From: Sordaria brevicollis
Lineage: Eukaryota; Ascomycota; Sordariomycetes; Sordariales; Sordariaceae
NCBI GenBank assembly: GCA_033439795.1
Contig: JAUTDP010000009.1
Span: 2,046,001 to 2,110,000 of the forward strand
DNA length: 64,000 bases
Direction: 5' to 3'
Part shown: positions 1 through 12,200 of the stretch, piece after piece
How positions within the stretch are numbered: the first letter of the stretch is position 1
How the letters are laid out: each line of letters begins with the position of its first letter
The notes under the pieces: model-generated
What the model saw: only the letters and a program-made list of their open reading frames with translations
What the model was told of the DNA's origin: nothing
The model's database searches: none
Translations under genes and position numbers: made by a program

Positions 1-3000
1 GGGTTTGCGGTTTTGGTTGGGCTTTTTTATGTGGTGATTGGTGTGTGGTTTGTTAGGAGAGGGTAGTGATGTGGTTGAGTGATGTCGGTGATGGTTGATG
101 TTGGTAAGTTCTTCATGTTCAGAGGTACGGATATAATGGGGTGTCTGGTTTGATGAGTGTTCAGAGAGTAGCTTTCTCGAGCTCCTACCTAGTCGTCGTC
201 AATATTCGTCAAATTTCATAGTTTCTGGATGAAGTTATGGGGAGTGACAATACTGAGTCATCTCCAATAGCCAAACTCGCGCAGCTTGCGCATCTCGAGC
301 AAGAACTCGGCCGCGACAGACTCATGAATGATGTTTATGGACGACTATGCCCGACTATGTGTGTCTCCTGATCGAGTGGCCCCCAGAAGTGGCCGAAGGA
401 CCGGTTTCAAGTTGAATTGGATTACTAGGCACCAGAGCTACATGAGTGACCTTCAAGGATTTGGAAAATTGTCACCAACCCAACTGCAAACTATGATCAT
501 GGCTGCAGTGGTGAGAAGCCCCAGCAGAAGGGCAAAATGTATGCGCGGTAACGTGACAGCAATTTGGAAGCACTGCAGTGAAAGGTGAGACCTGCATGGA
601 AAGAACAATCTGTTGAGGAAGGTGCAGGGAGATGACCTTGTGGACTATCAGCACACTGAAATTCCCAACTCGACAGTGTCCTTCTTTTAATCTGGGGACT
701 CATCCCTGAGGAGTGAAGAAGGCTTGATATTCATCAATGGGAATATAAGATCACTGCTTAGGGTTCCAACACTGACGTGTTTGAGGCTATCAGAGATGTA
801 TCCATCTCATCATGTACTTGCGACTTTCTATAACACGCATTTCGTTTTCGTATGTTCATATGACGCTCAATGGTGGTCAGTTTAGTCCATCCCCTCTTCT
901 CTTCGCTGACCCCTATACAATACCAAGTATATGAGTGTCGGTATCGCCTGGCTGTACCAGTTACCGGGTATATGACCACCAGCAATCTCCAGGTCTTGAC
1001 TGGTATCTTTGGTCATGTTTAATTGTTCTTTTGTTATTCATCTCTCCCCCCATCTTCCATTTGTTCTCCTGGGCAACCATCTCATGGTCCAAGAACGTGT
1101 CTGTGTCTAATGTCTGTGCACTATTCTTATATTTTTCCTTTTTAACACATTGATTTTATACTCACGAAGCCATGTAGGTAGGTGAACGTACAGTTCTAAT
1201 TTGAACCACCATTGGTTCAGGCTGGTAAGTAAAGTAGTGTAGCACAAAGTCGGGATGGGTTCGGTTGGGAATTTCGGAGGACCCGAGGGAATGCCATCTT
1301 GTTCCTGCATACCTAAATAACCCCAATGCAACGCTATGCAGGTACAGCCGTTGGTGTTAAGCGATTGTGCATGCCTGGGTGGGGTCTGAGCACCCGCTGC
1401 GACCGTTGATGAAGAGATGAACTCCATGAAGCTTGAGCCTTGAAGTCGAGCTACCATAGACCAAGATATGTCATGCATGAAATTCTACGCAAAGGAAAAA
1501 CCCAACGATGAGCTGATGCAAAGATATTCGCATGTATCATCGAGATTCTCAGAGGGCTTGCCGGGGTTTGATTTGTGTAAAGGCCTGCCGGAAGATGATC
1601 CGTCTTCCACTACAACATCATAATTGGGCGCAGCACAAACACACTGTCCTTCCGATGGCATGCTCATATCGAAGCGAGCAGTGAAAAAAGATAATGTAGC
1701 ATTGAAGGTGATGATGGCAAAGCCAGCCTTGGGTGTCAGGGGATGTCTGTCCAGATCATTAAAATGAGTGAGTGAAAGAGAAAGCACACGAATGGGGAAG
1801 ATGATATCCGTGGGGACCGCAGTGTTGTTCGGTTGGCGAGAGATTGAATAGATTGCGGGCTACACATTTTAGCAATTGTAGATCTTTGCTTGTCTGAGAA
1901 GTTATCAGAGACTAACTCGCGTGTGACTCGCGTGGCATTTTTGACGCTGTAGAGCGAGTGTAGCTTTCAAGTTTCAGAAATCAGCGATCTTCTAAAGAGT
2001 TAGGTCAGTTTTGATGTCTCTCTTGCTCTTTAGGTGAAGTCATCATCTTCATCCCTTGCTTGGGAAGAAGGTTCGTTGAAGGTTTTCGATATCCGAGCTC
2101 ACCTATTACTTCATCCTGCATCAGTTCCCGCCCGTCTGCAACTTCAGGGTCCTCCCTCCCTTCTCACGGGAGGAGAATCCGAATCAAAGTGAGATTGACA
2201 GGTCCGGTAATAGAAAACATGCTCGACGGCGACACTCGATGCGGTAGTTTAGGCCGATGAGAGGAATTCAGAACGGAAGTTGCGCCGTGGTATTCCGCTC
2301 TTCTAAAAAGGAATTCCTTTATGTATTGGTAAAGGCTCTGTGTGGTTGCTTGTCGGTTGATCCGTTCGTCGAACGTGGAGTCTTCGTGGCAAGGCCCAGC
2401 CAGAGCCGGAGATCCAGGGGGGAGACAACACCCCAGGCTCACACCAGGGCAGCGAGGCGAACCCAACTTCACACCCACATCCCGTTCGTCACATTGCAGC
2501 AAGCCAGACGTTGTTCTGCAATCTGAAATGCAAGCCCACGGCACGTACCTGCGTCAATGAAGTTGCGCACGGTTTTTGTGTTCTTTTCATTTGGATTGGT
2601 CCCGGCGACCTTTTGGAAGGATCCGGGGAACTGCTTTAGCTCTGCCTAGGAACGACTTGCTTGGGGAGGAGGCTCTCTGGTTGTGGTTGTCGTCATGTTC
2701 CATTGACCAGAAAGGGTTGCCATTTTCAGCTTCGAATTATCGAGTTCTCCTTGAACTTTATTGAAGATGATTCCTCTCTTTCTCGATACACTGTCATACC
2801 CACCGGTAGTGAGCCCCGGTGAATTTTTCTCGAGTTTAATTGCGCCTCGAATCAGCCATGGTCTTCAGCTGTGTCTCGAGTCTTTCTGCGATTCGGGAAT
2901 CGCTGTTCAAAGCAGGTTTCATCCAATTGTGATGCGTCGGAGAGAACAGTAGCGGCCATGTGATAAAAAAGCACGCCAACTGAACCCAAACGTGTGACTG

Positions 3001-3976
3001 ATATGACTGACCCCCAGCAGGCCCACGCAAAGCACTTGTAGCTCATAGGAGATGTGCTTCCGAAGCCCGCTCGGTAGGGCGTGGATCCTATATTCCTGAT
3101 AGGTGAGATGGACTGCTCAGCAAACGATTTTCAAGTGATCTGCACGTGCAAGAGCGCAAAGGCAAACGACAACAAGAAAAAAAACACGAAAAATGGCCGA
3201 GGAAAGGTCTTGTGTTGAGGTCGAGATCGATGTGAAAGTGTGATGAGGACGTGATGGGAGGGTAATATCGGGCGGAGAAGAAGCCGTTAGCGTTCAAGGC
3301 CCTGTGCTGTGAGTGCTGAAGTGGAATGTAGGTGATGCTACCCCACGGCACTGCCTTGCCTCGTCCCCGACCCTATTCATCATCATGGTGTAACAAGAGG
3401 CTTGGACGCCACAATCTCTCATTACCGTGTGAGTGTTCCATCTCCATCTCGTAAAATCAGTTGTGAGAAGGGAAGACGAGTAAAAGATGTCGTTGACCAC
3501 TCCAGTGACCACACCTCGAGGCAAAGATGCCCCTGGTGCAAAGAAACCCCACGCGCTAAAGATACCCTGTCTACTATTCATGGAGTCCTCTGCTGGCATG
3601 GCCCTGGGAGACATGAATGGGCCGGGCCCCAAAAAACAGGTCCCCTCCCAAATCGGCTTCATTGATCCCAAAGTCAAATTTGGGTGGGATTGCAAGGGGA
3701 CATTGGGAGGGATTGTGGCAGGGGGCCTGTGATGGTTCGTCAAATTGCATGTTGGCAACAATGGTAATAACTGCTCCTTGTTGGACAGAGCGAGCCATGG
3801 AACCCAGAGCCGGAATCCACATGGGGAGCCAGAGGACGGCAGGCTTGGCTAACACTGTGGGATTGTATGGTGGTGGTGGTGGTGTTGTTTTTCTAGAGGT
3901 AGTCGATGGGAAGGTTATTGTGTCGTGGTAAGTGACAAGGGGCTATGGTAGAGGAAGAGAAGGGAGTTCAGTCAGT
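1..3976. other. Gene-free stretch at the left edge
   Basis: I see no gene I can support here. The first 150 bases are rich in G and T. Reading frames are short and interrupted on both strands and none resembles a known family. An 81-codon ATG frame at 3487-3732 (+) and a 155-codon frame at 3294-3761 (-) overlap each other, and neither shows a domain. A short (TGG)n run lies near 3868-3885. The only segment that looks like decayed coding sequence is described at 237-588. Confidence 0.5.
237..588 (+). pseudogene. Possible remnant of a coding sequence
   Basis: An ATG at 237 opens a 44-codon frame, stop at 369-371, that reads like real protein: a leucine- and alanine-rich helix (IAKLAQLAHLEQELGRD) followed by RLMNDVYGRLCPTM. 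A second frame then gives KLNWITRHQSYMSDL and further plausible residues up to a stop at 586-588. The two pieces are out of frame, and no consensus intron joins them cleanly. I infer a decayed or mis-sequenced gene, or an exon of a gene that is not otherwise visible. The family is not recognised. Confidence 0.22.
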
Positions 3977-4471
3977 TCATTGCAAATAGAGACTAGAAAA
4001 AGAAAGTTGGAACGGCGAAATAGCGAGGGAAGAACGAACGACGGACCCCGGAACTTTCACCCTGGGAAAAAGAAAGCACTCAAACAGCAAGTCCAAGACC
4101 TGGGGCTTTCTCTGCTCATCTCGAATCTGTCCAGGTTTCTCCTCTTCCCCACGAAATCTCGAGGCCTTTCTCTTTGCAACTGAACTCTTCAACAACCTTA
4201 GCTGGCCAGGTAATATGAGACCCTGACGCCTTTGCTGACACACCCACTGAAAGCCCCCCTGAGCCGAGAGCGACGATTGGACAATCATTCTATTCGTCGC
4301 CGTCCTACCAGAAGCCTTTCTCAAGCTTTCCGTCCTTGCATCCACCTGCATCCTCTGGTATCCTCTAGGCTTTTCCGGCATCTGATTGGCCAGTCTGGGG
4401 CGCAACGATTGAGAAATCAGAAATCCCACGAGATAGGCCGCAACGTACAGGAACGACGAATTGGTCTGCAT
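3977..4471 (-). CDS. Hypothetical small membrane-anchored protein
   Basis: An ATG at 4471 with good context (atcaccATG) opens a 164-codon frame. Residues 6-22 (SFLYVAAYLVGFLISQS) look like one membrane segment or a signal anchor, followed by a basic, unrecognised tail. Upstream on the same strand a GTATGT donor and a CTTAG acceptor could form a 5'-UTR intron ending just before this ATG. A second candidate intron inside the frame (GTGTGT to a GCTAAG branch to CAG, 63 nt) would change the C terminus. It would be transcribed divergently from the kinesin leader. No family was recognised, and the frame may be fortuitous. Confidence 0.28.
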   Translation of the reverse strand: MQTNSSFLYVAAYLVGFLISQSLRPRLANQMPEKPRGYQRMQVDARTESLRKASGRTATNRMIVQSSLSAQGGFQWVCQQRRQGLILPGQLRLLKSSVAKRKASRFRGEEEKPGQIRDEQRKPQVLDLLFECFLFPRVKVPGSVVRSSLAISPFQLSFSSLYLQ

Positions 4472-4751
4472 GGTGATAGCTTCTCACTAAGACGAGACTA
4501 TTGCAGCCGGCCTCTTTCAGCCTATCCCGTTCACAGCAAATAAACCTCAGCATCAGAATCATCAAAACTGAACATACCGCCCGCTTCCCGCGCTTTCTCG
4601 TTCGTGCATAGGGGACTGCAGAGAAGGTCTCATCGTTTCTACAGGGCAACTCCAGCCCGGCCTTCTTCCCGCCTGAAGGGTCTGGGCATGAAATTCGCTT
4701 ACAGCAGGGCACCCGACAGCCGACAACCCTTTCAATCTTCAATTTAGTCAT

Positions 4752-6081
4752 TCTCTTTACCTCCGTCTTCGACCTTTTAGCATACTCCAGTCAACCTACC
4801 CAACAAACTACGTTCGCTGTTTTCCTATCTTCTAGCTTGTCGTCAATCATCGACAAGTCGCCAGCCTCTCCAGTATTCCAGAGAGGTCCACCATATACAC
4901 CGTATTCCCTGCTACAGCGTCGGCACTTGCCGCATCCGTGGAGGCCTAGGACGAACACCCACTCGCCCGCAAAACATCACCGCCCAGACACACACTCCAG
5001 CGCCGTCCGATCTTTTTCTCGCGCTGTTTCTTAAGCTCTCCGTACTAGTAACATCATTCGTTTGGCGACACTCACCGACCGCGAAACGAACGCAATCGAC
5101 GACAAACCCCAGACGCAACCGATTCCCTTTCCTTGTGAAGCACGATTTGCTACGACGGACCACGAACGAAAAAGCCACAGTCCATCCGTGTTATTTCAAG
5201 CCGTCTCAGCCCGTGCTTGTCGCTGTCTGTCTTGGGAATAAGGGAGCACTTGCGATATTAGTCGGCACTTGTCCCGCCGCCCGTTCGGTCGATTCTACGC
5301 AGCCACGCCTCCTTTTCGTGGCGATTGCAGAAAGTGTCTTGAAGAAACTTGTCGCAGATCATCGGCGCCAATTTCTGCGCTATCCGACTTTTCTCTTCAC
5401 CATCTCGCCCTTCCACGAGGTAAGCAAAGACATTTCACTCGCTCGGGGTTACGAATTCAAGTGGGATGAACAAGCCCGTGCGGTGTGCCTGAACGCCGAA
5501 CGTCCACAAGTCGATCGAATTTGTACCTGGCTGGTACCTTTTTGCCGTGGTTAGGCGACTCCACAGCGTAGGTACAGAGCCCACTGGCATGTTTGCTCCG
5601 AACGTTTCGATTCCCGCCCTCCGCAATCCACAATGTTTAAACACTAGGGTTCCAGTTCTTCAAAATGCCCCAGCTGCATGGCACTAACAAAATGTTTCTG
5701 TTTCTAGCCTCAGGTCCGGACCATAAAGCTATCTTATGAATAGATATCCCTCTGCTTCGATCCCGCCAGACACCGTTTCATAACCAAAAAAAAAAAAAAA
5801 GTTCCGACCCAACGCTTCGGTACACGGCAACACGAAACCGGTGTCGGTGTAGACATCCATATTGCTGTACCCACGTATCTGGCCCAGAGCTTCAAGCCGT
5901 TGTTCGAGTATTGTTGCTGGCGGTACACGTAACTAGAACCCACTTCATGGACATCGTCAAGCTTACAGTCGATTTGCGGCGATAAACCAACCAGACAACG
6001 AGGGCCCCATCTCCGAGTGGCCTCTGCTGCACTCTGCAGGATTTGCAAAACCACCCCTGCTGAATATCCTCGCACCTCACA
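4752..6081 (+). promoter_or_regulatory. Kinesin promoter and long 5' leader with probable intron
   Basis: Pyrimidine-rich sequence from about 4800 to 5420 resembles a fungal leader. A GTAAGC donor at 5420 and the string CACTAAC followed by TTTCTGTTTCTAG, ending at 5707, give a strong candidate 288-nt 5'-UTR intron. An A tract of about 16 bases lies at 5788-5803. No reading frame here continues into the motor protein. I infer a transcription start upstream of 5420, but it is not defined by the sequence. Confidence 0.5.
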
Positions 6082-9000
6082 ATGTCGACTTCAGTACCGA
6101 AGCCGGCCCGGTTCTCTGGCGGGCCACCCAACTCCGCTCTCCCCGCGCTTCCTATGGGCAAGACGAGGAAATCCATTGGCGGCCTGTCTCTTTCAACAAA
6201 CACTGCGATGCCATCAACACCAAAGTCTGGCGTTCTCCGAACTCCATCCAGCGCTTCCAACTTCCGAAACTCTACAGCGTCCCCAGCAGGCGGTCTACCC
6301 CAGCCACGAGCCATCTCATCCATTACCGCTTCCAACAAAACACTCCGAAAATCAGTCAGCATCAACTCGTTTCCTCAACCACCACGTGGCGAAGGCAGAC
6401 CTTCCGGCTTACCGCCTAGTCCGCTCTCTGCCGGTGCCTCATCACGAAAATCAAAGACGCCAACGACACCGACATACCAGTTTTCCGGCAGCACGGGCAG
6501 TCTCCTAAACGGGAGCGGTGACGGCAGATCGGCGGCCCGGTCTAGAAACTCGGATGGCTTGATCAGCATCGCATCACCACCCCAGAGCCGCAGTTCGTCC
6601 GCACAAGACTCCTACTCGACCTCAGCCACGCAATACGAAGATATGGAGGCCACACAATCTCGACCAGATGCCTCCGCGGCAAGCAATAGCAAGCGCCTCT
6701 CCAAAGGGACCGAAACAAAAGGAAATGTCGTTGTCAGCGTACGAGTACGGCCAGATGCTTCCGGAAATGCACAAACAACAGACGGGGAGTGGATGGTGGA
6801 TGGGAGGAGGTCCCTCATTTCGTATAACGGCAAGGAGGGAGGCGATTACTATTATGGTTAGTGCTCTGGGACGGAAAGATTACAGAACCCCAAGACTAAC
6901 AAGGAAACAGATAACGTATTTACGACCCACGACGACAATTCAAAAGTCTACGATCACAGTGCCAAGCGCTTGGTGAGGCGAGTTATGGAAGGATATCACG
7001 GCACCGTCTTCGCATACGGTATGACGGGTACAGGAAAGACATTCTCGATGCAGGGCACAGCCTCCTCGCCAGGTGTGATTCCATTGGCCATTACCGATAT
7101 CTTCTCATACATTCGCGAAACGCCGTCGAGAGAGTTCCTCCTTCGAGTCAGCTACCTGGAAATCTATAACGAGAGGATACACGATTTACTGAGTATGGCG
7201 ACGGGGGGCAATGGCCCTGGTGCCCCACAACAGGAAGAGATCAAGCTGCGTGAGGATGCCAAGCGGGGCGTTTATGCGACGCCTCTCAAAGAAGAGATTG
7301 TCCAGAGTCCAACACAGCTCCTGCGTGTGATTGCACGAGGTGATCAGGCTCGCCGGGTCGCAAGCACGCAGTTCAACGCCAGGAGTTCACGCAGTCACGC
7401 AGTCGTTCAAATCGTGGTGGAAAGCAGGGAGCGTGTGCCCGCGGGAGATAACTCAGGGGGTAACAAGCGCCAGGGTTTGCTGCCAGGTGGCGTGCGAGTT
7501 TCCACTTTGAGCTTGATCGATTTGGCGGGTTCAGAAAAGGCGGCAGACACCAAGGAGAGACGTCAAGAAGGCTCACATATCAACAAGAGTTTGTTGACCC
7601 TGGGAACAGTCATCGCCAAGCTTTCCGAGAATAAGGACAAGGACGACAAACACTTGCCTTACCGTGACAGTAAACTGACCCGATTACTACAAGGCGCGCT
7701 GTCAGGAAACTCCCTTGTGAGCATTCTCTGCACAATCCAATGCGGCGCTGGCGGAAGCACTGCCGGTAGCACTCACATCAACGAAACACTCAACACACTA
7801 AAGTTCGCATCTCGAGCGAAGAACAGCATCGTCAGTCGGGCTAAACGTGCAGATGAAGCTCTCGGAGCCGGAGGTGATGGCAATGCTAGGGTCTTGCTGG
7901 AACGCTATCGGATGGAGATTGCTGAACTGCGTAAGGAGCTGGAGAAGCAGGCCAAGGCCAACAGCCAGAAGGAAGCAGACGAGGAGATGGAACGCGATGC
8001 GAAGGAGGAATTGGCCCGCGAACTGGAAATGGAACAACGCCACGAAGAACAGATGCTCGAAATGCAGCTGGCTAGAACCGCCCTGAAAGAGAGGATCGAC
8101 CACTTGAACCGGCTCATTCTCAGCTCGAAATCGATAGGAGTCAACGCCAACGGATCACTAAGCTCCTATTCCCTCAACACACTCGGCAATAACCGATTTT
8201 CTGTGGGGTCTGTACGATCCGTTATGACTGCCTCTAACGCAGGCAGGCCATTCCTGGAGAGGTCTACGTCATTGGCTTCATCTTCTTCGACGATTGGTCG
8301 GAGATCCCTCGAAAAACGGTCGTCTGGCAGCGGGCCAGAAGCACCTCTAACAGAGGCCGAAGATGAGGATAGCATAGGCGAATTTGGTGACGGGACAGCC
8401 TCACTTGCGGCTCAAAACCGCGCGCTGCAGGCAGACCTCGCGGACAAGAACCGGTACATCCAGACACTGGAAAAGCGACTCCTTCAAGCTCGCCGCGCAA
8501 GCTCATCTCGCACCTCGCTAGGAATCACGCCGGGGAATAAGATACTGGTGGGAGAGGACCATAGCGTTTCAACCCTGCTTAGGGAGAAGGATGCAGAGAT
8601 TGCTGAGCTCCGGGCCCGGTTGGAGGATAAGGATAGGATGCTGGCGGCGTTGCGGAGCGCGCAAAGATCAAGAGATAACGCCGACCGCGTCGAGTCGAGG
8701 ACTAGCAATCGCAACTCGCGGGTGTTTTCCGATGACGGCAACTACAGCCTTGCCAACACCCCCGGCGCGCTCAACAGCCCGACCGGGTCCACACCGACGT
8801 TGAGCAGGCAGGTGTCGCTTATGAACAGCAACCACAGGTCGCGAGGGAAGAGTGTCGGAGACGAGATGAGCAGGATGCTTGAGGATATGATCCAAGACCG
8901 AGTCGAATCCGGCCAGCTCATCCGCGGAAACAGGGGAAGCATTAGAGTCGCTCCCACGCCCGCTCCGTCGATGCCACCACCACCTCCCCCGGGGCCGATC

Positions 9001-9201
9001 GGCAATGGTGAACACATCCATCACACCCACACCCACCAGCCCATTCACAGAGAGCCGATCCGGCTTTCGCAGCGAACGCCATCGAGGACACCGTCGCCCC
9101 CTACTCAGATGAACGAACCTCCCATCAAACTCCAGCTGCTGTCGAAACTTAGGACGTCGTATGTTGCGGAGCCTCATGGGCCTGTCGTTATGGAGGTGTA
9201 G
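6082..9201 (+). CDS. kip2: Kinesin-7 motor protein (Kip2/KipA type)
   Basis: Plus-end-directed microtubule motor of the CENP-E/Kip2 group. In yeast (Kip2), fission yeast (Tea2) and Aspergillus (KipA) such motors carry polarity or dynein factors to microtubule tips. Two exons, 6082-6856 and 6911-9201, flank a 54-nt intron (GTTAGT, ACTAAC, CAG) and give 1021 residues. Residues 1-212 are a Ser/Pro-rich basic head that may bind microtubules. The motor begins near 213 and shows the P-loop GMTGTGKT (295-302), switch I NARSSRSH (414-421), switch II LIDLAGSE (460-467) and the YRDSKLTRLLQ helix. A coiled coil follows at about 586-663, then a shorter one near 780. The tail has a proline run and a histidine-rich patch. 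The ATG at 6082 is the first in frame. Family assignment is strong; the Kip2 subgroup rests on motor sequence and the long N-terminal extension. Confidence 0.93.
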
Positions 9202-12200
9202 ACAGACTTGTCACAGTCTTTTCTTTTTGTTGTTGTTGTCCCGCATCTTCGTATTTTAGGATGCGATTGATTTGCGCCATACTTATGATGATTTTATACC
9301 CGAGTTGCATTTTATTATTCTTGCTGTCATTTGCTTATTTTAAAGGGATATCTGTTAAGAAAGGTTCCTGGTTATGAAGAGATGAAACGAAGCTGGTTTT
9401 GGTATGGTTGGTTGTTGGGTTTGTTTTATTTTAGGTTGCTGCCGAACTCGAAGAAGAGGACGTTGTATCATCATATCATATCCGCCGTATTTGACTCCTT
9501 ACCCTATGTGCATGGCATATGTCAGAAATCTGTATCCGTATTCTTTTGTTCTGCTGCTATTTTTTCTTCTTTACCATCTTTGCAAGCTCGGGTTACGATA
9601 ATCGGGAAAGGAAGGCAGGGAAGGAAAGAAGGAGTAGTATTAGCATGACAAAGCGAGACTTTTTTTTTTGCAATTCCAGGGATGGTTTTCGACGATGAAT
9701 TAAGAGAGGGCAAAACACATACATATTATCATCGTATCTTTTGAGAGTTTTCTATGTCGTGAAGACCGGTAGAGGGGAGCCAAGACGGAAGACAGCAAGA
9801 CTAGAAGAGAGAGGACCAAAATTTTGTTGAGTTACTACAAAACGATCAGAATACAACAAAGCGTGCTGCGAAGGCGATATATCCTATTTATGGCTTGTTC
9901 ACAGAGACTTTGAGCAGTCGGCTCACGATGGTCACGATGTGTAATAAAGCTTCGATACGAAGTCAGCAAATCGGCTATGGAATGCTTCACGTTGCACAAG
10001 AAAAACACAACCGCATTAATGCTGTCGGTTTTATGGGAGTATAGACGGACGCAATATCTCAACCCGACCCGAGTCTCAAGGGAAGGAAAGAGCGGGTGGT
10101 TACTTATACGCACATCGAACACTTGACCGTTCCGTAACCCTCGGTCAACTCAACAGGAAACATAAGCAGCTGCTCCCGTCGAGTGCTCAAGGATTTGGAT
10201 CCTTCAGACCCTCAGGATTTGAACAAGCCCGCTACGTTAGAGAGTCGAATGTTCTGTTCTCTCCCGATCTCAAAGGTGACGGGAGCTTTCCCGGGTTTTA
10301 TGCGGCAGACCCAATTCGAAACTCCCGTTGTTGTTCCACCGCAGCTTCCTTCCTCCAACGGGTTTCCATTGCTTCCACTGCATGAGACGAGGCGGAGCAT
10401 GAAGCTGGTCGGGTGGAAGGGCTGGATTACTTGCATACAGACGGTAGATACCTACTCGAGAGCTTCGCGCGACCAAAGAATGCAATACGATACGATGCAA
10501 GATGTCCTACATGCTATGCTGCATGCACATGCTGTCTTACGGTGATGTAGGTATCTGATACAGACGCAGAAAGTGCCGAAGGGAAGGAAATCTCTGGTCC
10601 AGATTCTGGTTTCAAAAAAAAGACGATGCCTACTGAAACTGTGAAATGATGGTTTGCTCGGTTTCAGAATTCTTGAATCCTTCAACGTTGCTCACTGTGC
10701 TTTCGGACCCGAGGCTCGAGGGAGTTGAAGACATGTCGAGACTCGTATTGCAAATGGTGTCGATGTTACATGCCGAGTACCTGTAAGGCAGGTACCAGAA
10801 AACCGGGAAGCGATCTCTGTTCATCTTGCTTAACATGATCCAATGTAAAATAACGATCATGAAACCTGAAACGTGAAGAGACGGGCCGCTTCCGCAAGAT
10901 TCAACTCAATCCAATCTCATCTTGTTCAATCTTGGCTTTTCTCTAAAGTTAAAGAATGACAAGACCACCTCAAAATGGAGAGGAGGACCCTGAAGTTTAA
11001 ACTGCTCCGAATAAGTCTTGGCATCCCGACTTCCAGCTCCACACTTAAAAAGTGGAGACAACCTTTGTGAGATTTTGTGGCGTCCCGCTTGGATAGTTCT
11101 GATTGGCCAACTAGCTCGTTTCAGATTCGTCGATCGTCACAAAAATGTGATTGTCTCTTTTTGCCCTTCTCGCATTTCCCATTTCCCATGCCCTTGGATG
11201 AGCACGTTCCAAACGGTTTAATATGAAAATCCACCGAGACGGACTCCAACGACGCACCTGGCAACAAGGGACCAGCATCACAGCAGCAGTGGAAGAGGGG
11301 CTACTTTGAAATTGTCGAGCTTGGTGACGGAAAGCCTGTGATAGAGATTGCGGTCGCGGGTAAATACCTACCTTTGTCGATTGGACTCTCCTCACTCTTC
11401 ATCATCAGATGGAAACGGCGCCTTCCTGTTAAGGATACCGAAGGATATTATTTTGTGGGCTCTTTCTCGTGTTCGTCGTCAAACAACGGACCATTTTCGG
11501 TTTCAAGAGAAGCTTACTCCGGCTGACCTTCTACGGCGCCGACGGCAGAGCCGTATCAAGTTGATGATGGGCAAAGAGAGGCAAACGAAAGCCGTCAACT
11601 CACAACTTGAACCAGGCACTGTTTGTTGATTGTTGTTTTGCGAACGACGGTCCGACAACAACACGAAACCACGACCCGAATGCGGAAGGTCTTGTTCGGG
11701 TTCCCGTTTGTCATTTTTATATGGCCCGGGTCGGCTATCGGTCGGTCGGGAGGGAGGGAGGGTGTGAAAGAAGAAAGAGACGGAGACTATCACGGGCATG
11801 GACAGGCCTTGATGGGACGACGTTTAACCCCTGGTGATCATTTTCCGCTTTCCGCCCCTCTCTTTTTTGTCCTTTTTGTCCTTGCCCTCCATCACATTCC
11901 CCATTCCCCCATCCTCCCATAATTCATTCCCCATGTTTGTTGTTAGTTCACAGCAAAAAAGAAGACACACGTGCACGTTTTGTTTCTTGGTCATGGGTAA
12001 ATAATATCGGCTTTTATTGCAGCGAGGCATTATACCACTGTGGGAGCCTGTTTGATGATTACTACCCCTTATCATTTGCTCTGGTCGCCGACCATTTTCC
12101 TTGCAAATCTCACATGGACTCCATTTTCAGGATACCCATCTAAAGTTCGCGATGTCATGGATTCAAAGGGTCACCAACGACGACCTAACCCCTCCCGGTA

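Noticed and set aside
3487..3732. 81-codon ATG frame on the + strand
   Set aside because: The composition is plausible, but there is no motif and an equally long frame lies on the other strand.
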